DNA from: Bradyrhizobium sp. Ghvi
Lineage (GTDB): Bacteria; Pseudomonadota; Alphaproteobacteria; Rhizobiales; Xanthobacteraceae
Assembly (NCBI RefSeq): GCF_900115265.1
Contig: NZ_FOVU01000001.1
Span: forward strand, 1,089,001-1,153,000
DNA length: 64,000 nucleotides
Reading direction: 5' to 3'
The first letter of the stretch is position 1. Each line of letters starts with the position of its first letter. A program made the translations under genes and the position numbers. Below are positions 22,060 through 31,428 of the stretch, in pieces. The notes under the pieces are model-generated. The model made no database searches, was not told the origin of the DNA, and saw only the letters and a list, made by a program, of their open reading frames with translations.

Positions 22060-22875
22060 ATGAACACCGCACGCATTGTCGTTCTCGTCATCGCACTGGG
22101 CGCCGGCGGCGTCGCTGCGTATCTGGCGAGCAGCTACGACAACAAGCCCGCGCCCGTTGTCCCGGTGGCCGAGAAGCTGCCGACGGTCGAGGTGCTCGTC
22201 GCCAAATCCGACATCCAGCTCGGCCAGGCCGTAAAGGCGGAGGATCTGCAATGGCAGACCTGGCCGCAAGCGACCGCCAGCAGCGCCTTCATCCGCCGCG
22301 ACTCCAGGCCCGACGCGCAGACCCAGATCGCCGGCTCGATCGCACGCGTGCCTTTGATGCAGGGCGAGCCGATCCGCGAGCAGAAGCTGGTGAAGGCCGA
22401 CGGCTCCGGCTTCATGGCCGCGATCCTGCCGTCAGGCATGCGGGCCGTGTCCACCGAAATTTCAGCCGAGACCGGAGCCGGCGGCTTCATCCTGCCGAAT
22501 GACCGCGTCGACATCGTGCTGACGCGGCGCCTGAAGACTCCCGATACCAACGGCCCGACCGCGGGCAACGACCTGGTCGTCTCGGAAATCGTCCTGACCA
22601 ACATCCGGGTGCTCGCGATCGATCAGGCGCCGAAGGAAAAGGACGGCCAGAACGCCGTGGTCGGCAAGACCGTCACGCTCGAGCTCCGGCCCGACCAGGT
22701 CGCGACGCTCTCGCAGGCGCGGCAGAGCGGCACACTCGCGCTCGCGCTGCGCAGCATCGCCGATGCCAACGCAAGTGAGGGTTCAGCCGAAGACCTCGCG
22801 CTCAAGCAGCCTCAGAACGGCGTCAACGTGATCCGCTACGGCGTCCAGGCAAGACAACTAACGTCACAGAAGTGA
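22060..22875 (+). CDS. cpaB: Flp pilus assembly protein CpaB (RcpC)
   Basis: A 271-residue inner-membrane-anchored periplasmic protein of the Flp/Tad pilus. One N-terminal transmembrane helix (IVVLVIALGAGGVAAYLA) is followed by a SAF domain (VEVLVAKSDIQLGQAVKAEDL, GFILPNDRVDIVLTRR). In the family it links the inner-membrane machine with the outer-membrane secretin CpaC, the next gene 10 bp on. Confidence 0.93.
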   Translation: MNTARIVVLVIALGAGGVAAYLASSYDNKPAPVVPVAEKLPTVEVLVAKSDIQLGQAVKAEDLQWQTWPQATASSAFIRRDSRPDAQTQIAGSIARVPLMQGEPIREQKLVKADGSGFMAAILPSGMRAVSTEISAETGAGGFILPNDRVDIVLTRRLKTPDTNGPTAGNDLVVSEIVLTNIRVLAIDQAPKEKDGQNAVVGKTVTLELRPDQVATLSQARQSGTLALALRSIADANASEGSAEDLALKQPQNGVNVIRYGVQARQLTSQK

Positions 22876-22885
22876 TGGGGACAGC

Positions 22886-24403
22886 ATGAACTACGGGGAA
22901 TATCGGACGGGCCTGCGCATTCGGGGGAAGCGCGCCGGCTCGTTCTGGGCGGGGGTGATGCTGATGCTGGGGCTGGTCGCGGCCCCGGACTGGGTCCGGG
23001 CTGCCGATGCGCCGGTCGGAGACCAGGCGCCGATGCAGGCGCCGGACCTCGGTGTATCGCCGGTTGCGAGCATCGCGCCGGCAAGGACGCGCTTCCTGTC
23101 GCTCGGCGTCGGCAAGTCGGTCGTCATCGACCTGCCGCGCGAGGTGAAGGACGTGCTGGTGGCCGATCCCAAGATCGCCAACGCCGTGATCCGCTCGTCG
23201 CAGCGCGCCTATATCATCGGCGCCCAGGTCGGCCAGACCAACGTGGTGTTCTTCACCGCCGACGGCCAGCAGGTTGCCTCCTACGACATCGCGGTGAAGC
23301 GCGATCTCAACGGCATGCGCGCGGCGCTGCGCCAGTCGATGCCCGGCGTGCAGATCGAGGGCGTGGGCGACAGCGTCATGCTGACCGGCTCGGTGTCGAG
23401 CCCGGTCGAGGCCCAGCAGGCCGGCGACGTCGCCGCAAAGCTGGTCGGCAGCGCGGACAAGGTCGTCAACAACATCGTCGTGCGCGGCCGCGATCAGGTG
23501 ATGCTGAAGGTTGTCGTCGGTGAAGTCCGCCGCGACATCGTCAAGCAGCTCGGCGTCGACCTCAGTGCCAGCCTCAACGCTGGCACCGCAGTGGTGAATT
23601 TCAACAACTCCAATCCGTTCTCGGTCTCCGGCGGCCCGCTCGTCAGCAGCAATGGCCTCGGCGTCACCAGTTTCGCCAAGGGCGTCGCCACCGTCAACGC
23701 GACGATGCGCGCGATGGAAACCGCGGGCGTGATGCGGACGCTGGCCGAGCCGAGCCTGACCGCGATCTCGGGTGAATCCGCGACGTTCGTCGCCGGCGGC
23801 GAATTCCCGATCCCCGGAGGCTACGCCTGCGACCCGGTCACGCACGTTTGTACCACCCAGGTCACCTACAAGAAGTTCGGCATCTCCCTGAACTTCACTC
23901 CGGTCGTGCTCAGCGAAGGCCGCATCAGCCTGCGCGTGATGACCGAAGTCTCCGAGCTTTCGAATACGAACGCGATCACCTTGACGCAGGCGGTCTCCGC
24001 GAACACGAACAACTCGATCACGATCCCCTCGGTCCAGACCCGCCGCGCCGAAACCACGCTGGAAATCCCTTCGGGTGGTTCGATGGCCATGGCTGGCCTG
24101 ATCCAGCAGCAGACCAAGCAGGCGATCAACGGTCTGCCCGGGCTCGACCAGGTGCCGATCCTCGGCGCGCTGTTCCGCAGCCAGGATTTCGTCAACAACG
24201 AGACCGAGCTGATGGTCATCGTGACGCCCTACGTGGTGCGCGCGGTCGCCCAGAAGGAATTGTCGCGGCCCGACGACGGCTTCGCGCCGTCCTCGGATGC
24301 GCAATCGGCGCTGCTCGGCCGCATGAACCGCCTCTACGGCATCGCGCGCCGCATCGATCCGATCGACGGCGTCAGCGGCGATTTCGGCTTCATCATCGAC
24401 TGA
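22886..24403 (+). CDS. cpaC: Flp pilus secretin CpaC
   Basis: A 505-residue outer-membrane secretin. A signal peptide is followed by the pilus/BON-like region (SLGVGKSVVIDLPREVKDVLVADP-type start). The C-terminal secretin domain includes FVAGGEFPIPGG, TLEIPSGGSMAMAGLI and the closing VPILGALFRSQDF with ELMVIVTPYVV. It forms the pore through which the pilus passes. Confidence 0.95.
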   Translation: MNYGEYRTGLRIRGKRAGSFWAGVMLMLGLVAAPDWVRAADAPVGDQAPMQAPDLGVSPVASIAPARTRFLSLGVGKSVVIDLPREVKDVLVADPKIANAVIRSSQRAYIIGAQVGQTNVVFFTADGQQVASYDIAVKRDLNGMRAALRQSMPGVQIEGVGDSVMLTGSVSSPVEAQQAGDVAAKLVGSADKVVNNIVVRGRDQVMLKVVVGEVRRDIVKQLGVDLSASLNAGTAVVNFNNSNPFSVSGGPLVSSNGLGVTSFAKGVATVNATMRAMETAGVMRTLAEPSLTAISGESATFVAGGEFPIPGGYACDPVTHVCTTQVTYKKFGISLNFTPVVLSEGRISLRVMTEVSELSNTNAITLTQAVSANTNNSITIPSVQTRRAETTLEIPSGGSMAMAGLIQQQTKQAINGLPGLDQVPILGALFRSQDFVNNETELMVIVTPYVVRAVAQKELSRPDDGFAPSSDAQSALLGRMNRLYGIARRIDPIDGVSGDFGFIID

Positions 24404-24454
24404 CACGAACGGTTTGGGGACCGGGACAAGACACGGGGAAGAGGGGACCAGGCG

Positions 24455-25192
24455 ATGACGAAGACATCCGCCGATCGACGCCGCAATCTGCGCATCGCGC
24501 TCGCGCTGACGGGACTCTCCGTCATGCTGGGAGCCTGCAACACCACCGGTGACGTCGTTACCACCCAGACGGTACCGACCGACTACCGCCTGCGCCACCC
24601 GATCGCGGTGCAGGAAGGCAAGCGCTCGATCGTGATCTTCGTCGGCAAGGCGCGCGGCGGCCTCTCGGCGCCACAGCACGCCGACGTGATGGGCATCGCC
24701 CGGGACTGGGTGCGCGAAGGCACCGGCTCCGTCGTCGTCGACGTGCCCGTCGATACCGCGAATTCGCGTGCCGCTGCGGCGACCTATCATGAGATCCGCG
24801 CCGTGCTCGGCAGCGGCGGCGTGCCGTCGCGCGCCATCGTCCAACATGCCTATCGCCCCGAGGATCCTGACCTGCTGCCGACCATCCGGCTGAGCTATTC
24901 CAAGATCACCGCGGTCGCCGGCCCCTGCGGACTATGGCCCGAGGACATGGGACCGTCGATTCTCGACCCCGGCTACAACGAAAACCAGCCCTACTTCAAT
25001 CTCGGCTGTGCCAGCCAGCGCAACCTTGCGGCCATGATCGACAATCCCGCCGATCTCGAACAGCCGCGCGCGGAGACGCCGGCCTATACGGCACGGCGCG
25101 ACATCGCCTTCGATCGTTACCGCAAGGGCACGGCAACCACGAGCGCTTATCCCGAGGCTGACAAGGCCAAACTCAGCGACATAGGCAAATGA
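24455..25192 (+). CDS. cpaD: CpaD family pilus assembly lipoprotein
   Basis: A 245-residue lipoprotein with lipobox VMLGAC near residue 30. The CpaD core is DYRLRHPIAVQEGKRSIVIFVG, ending in NLGCASQRNLAAMIDNPADL. CpaD proteins help place the secretin in the outer membrane. The stop overlaps cpaE (ATGA). Confidence 0.92.
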   Translation: MTKTSADRRRNLRIALALTGLSVMLGACNTTGDVVTTQTVPTDYRLRHPIAVQEGKRSIVIFVGKARGGLSAPQHADVMGIARDWVREGTGSVVVDVPVDTANSRAAAATYHEIRAVLGSGGVPSRAIVQHAYRPEDPDLLPTIRLSYSKITAVAGPCGLWPEDMGPSILDPGYNENQPYFNLGCASQRNLAAMIDNPADLEQPRAETPAYTARRDIAFDRYRKGTATTSAYPEADKAKLSDIGK

Positions 25193-26478
25193 CTGAGATC
25201 CACGACGAAGCGGCGGACGATCCGCAGCACCCCGAGGAGCACATTGCGCCGGTTCCCCGCATCTCGGTGCAGGCCTTCTGCGAAACCGAGCAGACGCTGA
25301 AGGCGGTGACTGCGGCCGGCGAGGATCGCCGTCTCGCCAAGGCGCATCTCACCGCGAAGAGTGGCGGCCTCGCCGCTGCGATCGAAGTCTATGAAACGAT
25401 GCCGACGCCGAACGTCATCGTGATCGAGTCGGACGGCACGCGCGATATCCTCGAAGGCCTCGACGATCTCGCCGGCGTTTGCGATCCCGGCACGCGCGTG
25501 GTCGTGATCGGCAATCCCAACGACACCGCGCCCTATCGCGAGCTGGTGCGCCGCGGCGTCAACGATTACGTGGTCGGGCCGGTCGAGACCATCGACGTGG
25601 TGCGCTCGATCTGCAGCCTGTTCTCGGCCTCGGAAGCCATCATCACCGGCCGCATCATCGCGGTGGTCGGCGCCAAGGGCGGCGTCGGCGCCTCGACCGT
25701 CGCGCACAACGTGGCCTGGACCATCGCGCGCGACCTCGCGCTCGATTCCGTCGTGATCGATCTCGACCTCGCCTTCGGTACCGCGGGCCTCGATTACAAC
25801 CAGGATCCGGCACAGGGCATCGCCAATGCGGTGCTGTCGCCGGACCGGCCTGACACGGCCCTGATGGAGCGCCTGCTCGCCAAATGCAGCGAGCATCTCA
25901 GCCTGCTTGCTGCGCCTGCCACGCTTGATCGCGTTTATGATTTCGGCGCGGAAGCGTTCGACGCGATCTTCGACACGCTGCGCATGACCACGCCCTGCAT
26001 CGTGCTCGACGTGCCGCATCAATGGTCGGCATGGACCAAGCGGGCGCTGGTCAATGCCGACGACATCGTCATCGTGGCCGAGCCCGACCTCGCCAATTTG
26101 CGCAACACCAAGAACATGCTCTCGGTGCTCAAGACGGCGCGGCCGAACGATCGGCCGCCGCTCTACTGCATCAACCAGGTCGGCATGCACAAGCGGGCCG
26201 AGATCGACGTCAAGTCCTTCGCCAAGACGATGGAAAGCCAGCCGCTCGCGGTGATTCCGTTCGATTCGAAGCTGTTTTCGACTGCAGCCAATAACGGCCA
26301 GATGATCGCGGAGGTCTCGAAGAGCCACCGCACCACCGAGCTGTTCCAGAACATGGCCAACCGCCTCGCCGGGCGCGGCGAGGTGCGCAAGCCGAAGCGT
26401 TCGCTGCTCGGGCCGCTGCTGAAGAGGCTGAAGGCAAGGACCGGGCGCGGATCGGCGCCGCATCGCAAGGCGTCGTAA
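25189..26478 (+). CDS. cpaE: CpaE family pilus localisation ATPase
   Basis: A 429-residue MinD/ParA-like protein. An N-terminal receiver-like domain (PNVIVIESDGTRDILEGLDD ... GNPNDTAPYRELVRRG) precedes the ATPase with deviant Walker A IIAVVGAKGGVGASTVAHN and switch residues VVIDLDLAFGTAGLD. CpaE positions the Tad machine. The ATG overlaps the cpaD stop by 4 bp. No cpaF/tadB/tadC follows; the next gene is on the other strand. Confidence 0.93.
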   Translation: MTEIHDEAADDPQHPEEHIAPVPRISVQAFCETEQTLKAVTAAGEDRRLAKAHLTAKSGGLAAAIEVYETMPTPNVIVIESDGTRDILEGLDDLAGVCDPGTRVVVIGNPNDTAPYRELVRRGVNDYVVGPVETIDVVRSICSLFSASEAIITGRIIAVVGAKGGVGASTVAHNVAWTIARDLALDSVVIDLDLAFGTAGLDYNQDPAQGIANAVLSPDRPDTALMERLLAKCSEHLSLLAAPATLDRVYDFGAEAFDAIFDTLRMTTPCIVLDVPHQWSAWTKRALVNADDIVIVAEPDLANLRNTKNMLSVLKTARPNDRPPLYCINQVGMHKRAEIDVKSFAKTMESQPLAVIPFDSKLFSTAANNGQMIAEVSKSHRTTELFQNMANRLAGRGEVRKPKRSLLGPLLKRLKARTGRGSAPHRKAS

Positions 26479-26521
26479 GCGCGGGAGCGCTTCCGGCGAA
26501 CGGGGGAATGGCAGCGGCGGA

Positions 26522-27304
26522 TTACTTTTCCGCTCGCTGCTGCTGCTTCTTCGACAGCAACTGGCGCAGTGCCGTGACCTTGGCTGCGGCCTGATCCGGC
26601 GGCAGATCGGCCCTCACGACGGTCTCGGCCTCGCCCTGCTTGCCTTCCAGTCCCAGCACCAAAGCGAGATTGGCCCGCACGCGAGGATTGGCGGAATCGC
26701 GCGCAAAGGCGCGGCGCATGGTTTCCTCGGCCCGCGGCAGATTGTTCTGGAGCGCGTAGGACAGGCCGAGATTCGACAGCACCGACGGCTCGTCCGGCAC
26801 GATCTTCAGCGCGGTCGCATAATATTGCTGCGCTTCCTCATTGCGCCCGAGCTGATCGAGCACCGCTCCCTGCGCCGACAGGATGTGCCAGTCGGGATCT
26901 TCGGGCGTATGCGCGCGGCTCAGCACATCGAAAGCCTGCTGGAAATTGCCATTGTCGGCGAGCGCGCGGCCGTAGCCGGCGAGCAGCGCCTTGTTGCTGG
27001 GATGAAGGAGCACGGCCTGCTCCATCACCGCGACCGCCTGCGCGCGCTGGCCGGTCTCGCGCAGCGCCTTGCCGTAGTCGAGAGCGATGTTGGGATCGCT
27101 CGGCTTGGCGCGATAGCGCTCGCGCAAGCCGTCCATGTCGGGCCTGGCGTCCGCTGTCGCCGCCGTTTCCGGCTTGCTGCTGACGCCGAGCGCGCCGGTC
27201 ACATCCTCCAGACTCGTCGTCTGGCAGCCACCGAGGGCAAGCGCTGCGAGCGCGGGAAGCAGGAATCTCGCCGGGGACGAGGCAAGGGACGAACGCTTGG
27301 ACAT
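26522..27304 (-). CDS. Tetratricopeptide repeat lipoprotein, TadD-like
   Basis: A 260-residue lipoprotein (ALAALALGGCQTTS lipobox). Tandem TPR helices cover about residues 55-225 (DPNIALDYGKALRETGQRAQ, AQQYYATALKIVPDEPSVLS). TadD is a TPR lipoprotein of Flp pilus systems, and the adjacent cpa genes favour that assignment, though orientation is opposite. The start is MSKRSSLASSPARFLL. Confidence 0.8.
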   Translation of the reverse strand: MSKRSSLASSPARFLLPALAALALGGCQTTSLEDVTGALGVSSKPETAATADARPDMDGLRERYRAKPSDPNIALDYGKALRETGQRAQAVAVMEQAVLLHPSNKALLAGYGRALADNGNFQQAFDVLSRAHTPEDPDWHILSAQGAVLDQLGRNEEAQQYYATALKIVPDEPSVLSNLGLSYALQNNLPRAEETMRRAFARDSANPRVRANLALVLGLEGKQGEAETVVRADLPPDQAAAKVTALRQLLSKKQQQRAEK

Positions 27305-27386
27305 ACTCTGATCACCGCCGGCGGACTGATCAGAGATGCTTTGCCGATTAACCCTAAAGTCCCGTTAAGAAGCCGGCCGGTTCGGC

Positions 27387-27632
27387 TCAGTCCGTAAATT
27401 CCGCACCGAATTCGCAGCCGATGCGCCAGCGCAGCCGGCACTGGCGCGAATAGTCGGGTGCGAAGATGATGGTGAATTGCGGCGGCACTTCCAGGAATTC
27501 CGCCACGACCTTGACGCCCCCGTCCGAAATATCCGTGATGGTGCAGTCTCGCGGCAGCGAGCCCGCGCCGAAATGAATCTTGGCCAGCCGGCTGCACACC
27601 CGTCGTTCGCTTCTGCGGCGATTTGCAAGCAT
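27387..27632 (-). CDS. PilZ domain protein
   Basis: An 81-residue single-domain protein. The RRRSERRVCSR segment matches the c-di-GMP-binding RxxxR loop of PilZ, and ITDISDGGVKVV matches the (D/N)xSxxG motif. It is probably a small c-di-GMP receptor; its partner is unknown, though pilus genes lie upstream. Start is the ATG at 27632. Confidence 0.8.
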   Translation of the reverse strand: MLANRRRSERRVCSRLAKIHFGAGSLPRDCTITDISDGGVKVVAEFLEVPPQFTIIFAPDYSRQCRLRWRIGCEFGAEFTD

Positions 27633-27848
27633 TTGAATTCTTCACCCGTTAGATCACGGCCCATCCCGCGTGCTTAGGAGTAGCGGACATTCGTTGGAAT
27701 GTGCTGAGCGTTGCCGCTCGCATTCGAGGCGTAATGTCCGGAGCCCGTTTACGATTGGTTAGGATTCGCGGCGGCTCCGTTTTCGTTCCTGTATTGTTCT
27801 TGTCAGGGCACTTCCTCTCTGCTACCGTTGATTGTGTGAGGGGGCAGC

Positions 27849-27948
27849 ATGGTTCAGCGGGTTTCGACAGTCGCCTTTGAGGGGATCGAGGCCCGCGCTG
27901 TCGATGTGCAGGTGCAGGTCGCGCCCGGCCTGCCGGCCTTTGCCATTG
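27849..27948 (+). pseudogene. comM: comM (yifB) fragment 1 of 3: N-terminal 33 codons
   Basis: Encodes MVQRVSTVAFEGIEARAVDV through GLPAFAI, the start of a ComM/YifB Mg-chelatase-like AAA+ protein, then the frame enters element 1 and stops at 28106. Host sequence resumes in the same codon at 33246. Joining 27849-27948, 33246-33786 and 39835-40732 gives 1539 nt, 512 residues plus stop, without frameshift. ComM promotes branch migration during natural transformation in Vibrio and Haemophilus, and comM is the AbaR island target in Acinetobacter. Ribosome site GAGGGGGCAGC precedes the ATG. Confidence 0.9.
27937..27948 (+). repeat. attL of element 1 (12-bp direct repeat)
   Basis: CCTTTGCCATTG at the left host/element 1 junction, repeated exactly at 33234-33245. 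The likely crossover dinucleotide is GC at 27942-27943, judged from arm symmetry and from alignment with element 2. Confidence 0.85.
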
Positions 27949-27996
27949 CAGAGTGTGAATGCCAATACTATACGGCAGCATCACACGGAGATTGCA

Positions 27997-28197
27997 ATGG
28001 AATTACGGAACTCGACGACCCTACTGGCCCTACGGAGCATTGTTCGCCTCGCTTCGGCCATAGCACGCGCAGCGGGGGCATTGGGAGACCCAGGGAAGCG
28101 CCTTGAGAGGACCGTGGACCCTCAGGCTCGCAGAAGGCAGGCGGACATTGCCGACGTGCTGGCGACCCTGAATTGCGACGCCGCAGTCCGAGCCTGA
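27997..28197 (+). CDS. Small basic protein of element 1, upstream of recombinase
   Basis: A 66-residue, arginine-rich, probably helical protein (MELRNSTTLLALRSIVRLAS start; GKRLERTVDPQARRR middle). An ACGGAG ribosome site precedes the ATG. It overlaps, in another frame, the tail of the broken comM reading frame, and ends 3 bp before the recombinase start. Element 2 has a 65-residue ORF in the same place with a matching G-[KE]-R-L-E core. A recombination directionality factor or small regulator is possible; nothing proves it. Confidence 0.6.
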   Translation: MELRNSTTLLALRSIVRLASAIARAAGALGDPGKRLERTVDPQARRRQADIADVLATLNCDAAVRA

Positions 28198-28200
28198 CGC

Positions 28201-29868
28201 ATGGACGCCCCTGTGCGCACCGAGGCCCAGACCAAGGCCTACTCATACGTACGGTTCTCGACACCTTCCCAAGCCGCTGGAGCCAGCCTGCAGCGTCAGA
28301 GCGAGAAGGCGGCCAAGTATGCCCTCGAGCATGGGCTTACCTTGGACACCGAGTTGAACATGACGGACTTGGGGGTGTCCGCCTTCCGAGGGAAGAACGC
28401 GCGCACAGGAGCACTCGGGGAGTTCCTTGAGGCCGTCCAGAAGGGCTATGTCCAGCGGGGCAGCTACCTGCTGATCGAGAACATGGACCGCCTGTCGAGG
28501 GCGGACATCATCACCGCACAGGCTCTGTTCAGCCAACTGATCGTCAGCGGCATCACCGTGGTCACCCTAACGAACCTTGAGGCCTACTCGTTGGCTCGCC
28601 TCGAAAGGGAGCCGGAGGCCCTCTTGCTCGTTGTGTTGGAGTTGATCCGGGCGAACAAGGAGAGCGTGCGGAAGGCCCAGCTCATCGGTGACGCTAAGGC
28701 GAGGAAGAAGAAGCGGCTTGCAGAGCACGGACTTGAAGGCAAGCCGTACACCCGGCAGACACCTGCGTGGATCATGTGGTCTGAGGAGGAGCACCGATAC
28801 ACGCTGATTGAGGAGCGCGCGGCCATCGTTCGAGAGATGTTTGAGCGGATGGATGCAGGCGACGGGCTCGTGCGCATAGCCCGCGACCTCAACGTACGTA
28901 GTGTTCCAACGTGGGGGAGGAGCGGAAAGCAGAGAACTGCTGATCACTGGCGTACAAGCTACATCCGAAAGGTCCTCACGAGCACCGCGCCTATTGGCAC
29001 CTTCACGCCGCACATCACAACACACGATGAGGTCACCCGAGCGCGCCGTGACGAGCCCATGGCCCCGGTGGAGAACCTGTTTCCGGCTGCTGTCGATGCA
29101 GACACGTATTGGAGGGTGAACCGCAAGCTCAGCACCACAGCCGCGCGCGGGCGCAACGCCAGACAGCTCCCGAAGTCCATCGTGTCGGGGATCGTGTTCT
29201 GCGCGACGTGCGGGCACGCGGTTACAAGGGTTGCCAAGGGGGACTACGTTTACCTCGTGTGCTCGCGAGCGAACATGCGCGCGAGAGGCTGCGCCTACAA
29301 AGCCGTACGGTACGAGACCGTAGAGAAGGCATTGAGGGAGAACGGGAAGCATCTGGTCAAGGAAGCACCCCGAGGCAAGAGCGCCAGCGCCCTCGATAAG
29401 CAGATTGAGCGGACGCAGCATGAGGCGGACGGAATGGAGGTCCTCACGTTCGAGCTGCTGGAGCTGATTGCCGAAGAGAGAGGAAGCCCCGAAGCGACGG
29501 CAGCATCAAGAAGACTGCGAGAGGTGGAGCGCCGCCTCAAGAGCCTTCAGAGGGAACTTCGCGACCTGAGAACACAACGAGACACGATGACGATTGCAAG
29601 CGTCAGGGATCGTCTCAAGGCGGTAGAACGCGCACTCACCAGTAACACAGATGTGGCCGAGACCAACGCGGTTCTGAGGGACGCCATACGCCGCATCGTG
29701 CTTGATCCCGAGCAGGGCCATCTGTGGATACGCTGGCATCACTCGGAAGACGTGCAGGACGTCCGGTGCTTCACACGGCACATGGACTGGACCGAATTCA
29801 GGGAGACGACACCGCCAATGCACGCGTTGTTTCCCGAGAACTCAAACGCCCTCGACAAGACGCAGTAG
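28201..29868 (+). CDS. Large serine recombinase of element 1
   Basis: A 555-residue site-specific recombinase. The catalytic serine lies in AYSYVRFSTPSQ near residue 20, with ENMDRLSRAD of the resolvase domain (to about 150). A recombinase domain follows (about 185-300, YIRKVLTSTAPIGTF). A zinc ribbon (VFCATCGHAV ... VCSRANMRARGC) and a long coiled coil (about 395-480) complete it. This is the phiC31-type integrase architecture. It should integrate and excise element 1 at the comM repeats. It is homologous to the element 2 enzyme but clearly diverged, consistent with a different target site. The ATG at 28201 follows the small ORF by 3 bp. Confidence 0.95.
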   Translation: MDAPVRTEAQTKAYSYVRFSTPSQAAGASLQRQSEKAAKYALEHGLTLDTELNMTDLGVSAFRGKNARTGALGEFLEAVQKGYVQRGSYLLIENMDRLSRADIITAQALFSQLIVSGITVVTLTNLEAYSLARLEREPEALLLVVLELIRANKESVRKAQLIGDAKARKKKRLAEHGLEGKPYTRQTPAWIMWSEEEHRYTLIEERAAIVREMFERMDAGDGLVRIARDLNVRSVPTWGRSGKQRTADHWRTSYIRKVLTSTAPIGTFTPHITTHDEVTRARRDEPMAPVENLFPAAVDADTYWRVNRKLSTTAARGRNARQLPKSIVSGIVFCATCGHAVTRVAKGDYVYLVCSRANMRARGCAYKAVRYETVEKALRENGKHLVKEAPRGKSASALDKQIERTQHEADGMEVLTFELLELIAEERGSPEATAASRRLREVERRLKSLQRELRDLRTQRDTMTIASVRDRLKAVERALTSNTDVAETNAVLRDAIRRIVLDPEQGHLWIRWHHSEDVQDVRCFTRHMDWTEFRETTPPMHALFPENSNALDKTQ

Positions 29869-29876
29869 AAAGAAGA

Positions 29877-30812
29877 ATGAAGCATCAACTCAGCAAGATC
29901 AGCGCTCTCGATACGATCAAGGCGCTCAAGGAAGCCGAGGCCGACCTCGTGAGACCCGAAGGGAGCGACGGCAAGCCGGTGTATGCCCACGTTCCGCCAC
30001 AGGACATCGCGGAACGCTTGGAGCTGTTTCAGCCCCGAAGGCCGGGCTATGGTCTGCGCAAGGTAGACACCCAGCACGTCAACGCGCTTGCGACCCGCAT
30101 CACACGGAAGGGCGAGTTAGACCCTGTGTTGGTCGTGAAGCTCGGGAGCAAATGGGTGGTGGTTGATGGACACCACCGCATCGCCGCCTATCAGAAGCTC
30201 AAGTACAAGGCACCGATCAAGTGTGAATGGTTCGCAGGGACCGTGCGGGAAGCGATGGATGAGAGCCTGCGTCGCAACGAGAAGACCCACCTGCGAGTGG
30301 AGCAGGCTGACAAGGCCGAGGCCGCATGGACGCGTACGCTGATGGACTGGGATGGAAAAGGCTGGAGCAGCAGCAAGGCCCAAGTCGTGACCCTGACCGG
30401 CGCGAGCGATGGCACGGTCGCTCAGATGAGGCGGGTGGTTAAGTGGCACGATAATTATAAGACAGGTGTCGACAAGCACCCTACCGGCGAGAAGCTCTTC
30501 AGGGCTCTCGGGCCTGACCTACGCAGGCATTCTTGGAACAAGGCCAAGATGGTGCTTTTGGACCTTGCGCCCAAGGAATGGGACATGAACGACGCCGCAG
30601 CCAAGCTCGCCCGTGGCCTCGTCACAAGAATGACCACGAAGCTCTCCGAGGACCCCGAGGTAACCGCGCGCGCCCTGTGGCTCTACGACCGGGACCTATG
30701 CCCAAACCTCGTTAAGGCTCTGCAGGACGTCATGAGGAGCGAGAAGGAGGCCGAGGGGGACGAAGAGTTCTGGGAGCCTTACAAGCGGGTCGGTCTTGTG
30801 AGTGATGATTGA
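29877..30812 (+). CDS. ParB-like nuclease-domain protein of element 1
   Basis: A 311-residue protein with a ParB/sulfiredoxin-type N-terminal domain: RLELFQPRRPGYG, ELDPVLVVKLGSKWVVVDGHHR (the Asp-Gly-His-His-Arg motif) and IKCEWFAGTVREAM. A helix-turn-helix-like middle (SSSKAQVVTLTGASDGTVAQ) and a C-terminal TKLSEDPEVTARALWLYD follow. Start is the ATG at 29877, 6 bp after the recombinase stop. No ParA is present, so classical partition is unlikely; a regulator or DNA-binding accessory of the element is more plausible. Element 2 has a homologue. Confidence 0.82.
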   Translation: MKHQLSKISALDTIKALKEAEADLVRPEGSDGKPVYAHVPPQDIAERLELFQPRRPGYGLRKVDTQHVNALATRITRKGELDPVLVVKLGSKWVVVDGHHRIAAYQKLKYKAPIKCEWFAGTVREAMDESLRRNEKTHLRVEQADKAEAAWTRTLMDWDGKGWSSSKAQVVTLTGASDGTVAQMRRVVKWHDNYKTGVDKHPTGEKLFRALGPDLRRHSWNKAKMVLLDLAPKEWDMNDAAAKLARGLVTRMTTKLSEDPEVTARALWLYDRDLCPNLVKALQDVMRSEKEAEGDEEFWEPYKRVGLVSDD

Positions 30813-31428
30813 TGTCATGCCCCTGAGCGGCTCCGGGGACCACAGGGAGCCCGCGCCCCTCCTCGGGGTGCATTTAGGACCTGCAGGTATGCAATTGCAT
30901 AGGCCGAAAACATGTCCTGCGATTGGGTATCACTAAGTAATTACAATGGGTTAGGTGGAAATCAGTGCTTCCGGGGAGGGCGATAAAGTCAATAACCGAT
31001 TGGTGCCATCCGCGAGCAGACCGGACCTATAGTTTATAACCAATTGGGGCGTGGGACCCCGAAGGATCAAGCCCGCGAGATAAAATTACAAAGCGGGGGG
31101 AAGGGCCGCCCTCTTTGTGATCCCTCGACGCCACAGGCCCGTTTGGTGGCACAGGGAGCCCCACGGGCCGCCGTAAGCAGCACGCGCAGCAGAGCGTCAC
31201 GACGGGACACAGGACGATCAACAAGGCGCACACGCGCCCTATCCTGCCGCGGACCCAAGACAGGTGCTCGCTGCGGTGCTGGTGATTTCTGCTCTCAAGG
31301 CTGGTGCCACCAAGGGAAACCGAAAGCGTCAGCGTTGCAGCTCGGCGGCGGTCGCCCCTTTGAACCAAGAAGGTTTGGAAGAGGACGGACCAAGCGTGCC
31401 GTAGGGGCCCCAGTCAGCCCTGAGAGGC
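30813..31428. other. Non-coding stretch of element 1 with palindromes
   Basis: 616 bp without a convincing gene (the open frames have skewed, shadow-like composition). Visible structure: a perfect 12-bp palindrome ATGCAATTGCAT at 30889-30900; two related sites ATAACCGATTGGTGC (30992-31006) and ATAACCAATTGGGGC (31036-31050), 44 bp apart, each centred on CC[GA]ATTGG; and, at 31339-31366, a copy of a repeat that recurs at 32937-32963. Binding sites for the ParB-like protein or the recombinase are possible. Confidence 0.45.

Noticed and set aside
22823..24847. 674-codon open frame opposite cpaC and cpaD
   Set aside because: His/Asp/Arg-rich shadow of real genes on the plus strand.
29877..30812. 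Plasmid-type partition locus
   Set aside because: ParB-like protein only; no ParA, no replication initiator, and the DNA is integrated at att-like sites.
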